The notes beneath the pieces were generated by a model. The model had not been told where the DNA came from. It ran no database searches and saw nothing but the letters and a program-made list of their open reading frames with translations. Positions 63,341-64,000 of a stretch of DNA of 64,000 bases are shown one piece after another. Source of the stretch: Bradyrhizobium sp. CB2312 (lineage in GTDB: Bacteria > Pseudomonadota > Alphaproteobacteria > Rhizobiales > Xanthobacteraceae); contig NZ_CP121668.1 of assembly GCF_029714425.1 (NCBI RefSeq), positions 2,811,501 to 2,875,500 on the forward strand, in the 5' to 3' direction. The stretch's first letter is position 1. Every line of letters begins with the position of its first letter. A program made the position numbers and the translations under genes.

Positions 63341-64000
63341 CAGGTGCATACCTTGTCTTCGATGAAGGCGCGCGTCCGCCGTCCGGCCTCCTCATCGGTG
63401 AACTGCTGCGGCGGCGATTTCATGAAATAGCTGGAGGGACCGGTCAGGGCGCCGCCCTGACCGCGATCCATCGCAAGTTTCGCGCAGCGGACTGCGTCGA
63501 TCACGACGCCCGCCGAGTTCGGGGAGTCCCAGACCTCGAGCTTGACCTCGGCGCTCAAGGGCACGCCGCCGAAGGTCGTGCCTTCGAGCCGGATGAAGGC
63601 GAGCTTGCGGTCCGTCAGCCATGGGACGTGGTCGCTTGGGCCGACGTGAATGTTATCGGGGTCCATCGGGACGTCGAACTGGCTGGTGACGGCCTGAGTC
63701 TTGGAGATCTTCTTGGAGGTCAATCGCTCGCGTTCGAGCATATTCTTGAAATCGGTGTTGCCGCCGACATTGAGCTGATAAGTGCGGTCCAGCCGCACGC
63801 CGCGATCGCGAAACAGATTGGCGAGCACGCGGTGCAGGATGGTGGCGCCGACCTGGCTCTTGATGTCGTCGCCGACGATCGGAAGGCCCGCATCCTCGAA
63901 CCGCTGCCGCCAGTCCGGATTGGAGGCGATGAAGACGGGAATGCAATTGACATAGCCGCAGCCGGCTTCGATCGCGCGCGCCGCATACCATTCGCTTGCG
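63340..64000 (-). CDS. ino1: Inositol-3-phosphate synthase, partial (5' end outside window)
   Basis: The C-terminal 219 residues of myo-inositol-1(3)-phosphate synthase, which converts glucose-6-phosphate to inositol-3-phosphate with NAD. Visible motifs: [67 protein letters not shown] and a C-terminal SSYFMKSPP segment. It is of the short bacterial/archaeal type. The frame is open to the window edge. It appears to be the first step of the cluster, or close to it, and provides a cyclitol. Confidence 0.9.
   Translation of the reverse strand, partial: ASEWYAARAIEAGCGYVNCIPVFIASNPDWRQRFEDAGLPIVGDDIKSQVGATILHRVLANLFRDRGVRLDRTYQLNVGGNTDFKNMLERERLTSKKISKTQAVTSQFDVPMDPDNIHVGPSDHVPWLTDRKLAFIRLEGTTFGGVPLSAEVKLEVWDSPNSAGVVIDAVRCAKLAMDRGQGGALTGPSSYFMKSPPQQFTDEEAGRRTRAFIEDKVCT

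Noticed and set aside
48735..64000. Nod-factor, cellulose or standard O-antigen locus
   Set aside because: No NodABC, BcsA, Wzx, Wzy or WaaL-like proteins; the enzyme set differs.

Overview
The window is high-GC alphaproteobacterial DNA and reads best as Bradyrhizobium or a close relative in the Nitrobacteraceae. Pointers are several ROSE-type RNA thermometers next to small heat-shock genes, an RpoE/ChrR pair, small DUF6894 and DUF2934 proteins, and many short lineage-specific ORFs. No rRNA, tRNA or CRISPR array was seen. Family names come from reading motifs; no database search was run.

Layout. (1) 0-6.1 kb: an eroded strip of small genes. Most carry a frameshift or a missing end (SRAP peptidase, Cache-domain protein, ABC ATPase, MFS transporter); a receiver protein and a few small ORFs survive. 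(2) 6.3-10.0 kb: an intact PaoABC-type molybdenum aldehyde oxidoreductase operon. (3) 10.4-15.3 kb: stacked insertion sequences, namely a truncated ISL3 copy, an intact ISL3 copy and an IS21-family istAB element. (4) 15.7-23.5 kb: ECF sigma factor with ChrR zinc anti-sigma, a second ECF sigma, TspO, DUF2177, DUF1295, an FAD oxidoreductase, DUF1365 and a cyclopropane-fatty-acid-type methyltransferase; together these look like a singlet-oxygen/lipid-modification regulon. (5) 23.6-30.6 kb: a second eroded strip (IS110 fragment, broken membrane genes, truncated copD, IS1182, ftsH C-terminal fragment) with one intact alpha/beta hydrolase. (6) 30.7-48 kb: a stress island with rpoH, groESL, three small heat-shock proteins, HtrA, GreA-like factor, LysR/NAD(P)H oxidoreductase pair, MarC, and a KaiC-like ATPase with a hybrid histidine kinase. 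(7) 48.7-64 kb: a one-strand cluster of at least fourteen genes for an unidentified glycoconjugate.

How parts work together. In the stress island a shared promoter, CTTGAA-N14-TTCTAAT, lies before two small heat-shock operons and a small secreted protein, and a close variant lies before groESL. Both small-HSP leaders and the rpoH leader end in a ROSE-like hairpin that hides the Shine-Dalgarno site, so sigma-32 and its targets appear to be heat-controlled in transcription and translation.

The last cluster, read in its own 5' to 3' direction (right to left), encodes inositol-3-phosphate synthase, histidine phosphatase, glycosyltransferase, sugar nucleotidyltransferase, methyltransferase, a glycoside hydrolase with swapped barrel halves, phosphopentomutase, two NAD-dependent epimerases, a B12-binding radical SAM enzyme, four glycosyltransferases and a UDP-glucuronate decarboxylase. 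Most junctions overlap by 4 bases. It resembles the uncharacterised cassette that I recall being called rhizo-twelve in TIGRFAM descriptions. Its product is unknown, and it is the strongest candidate here for an undescribed system.
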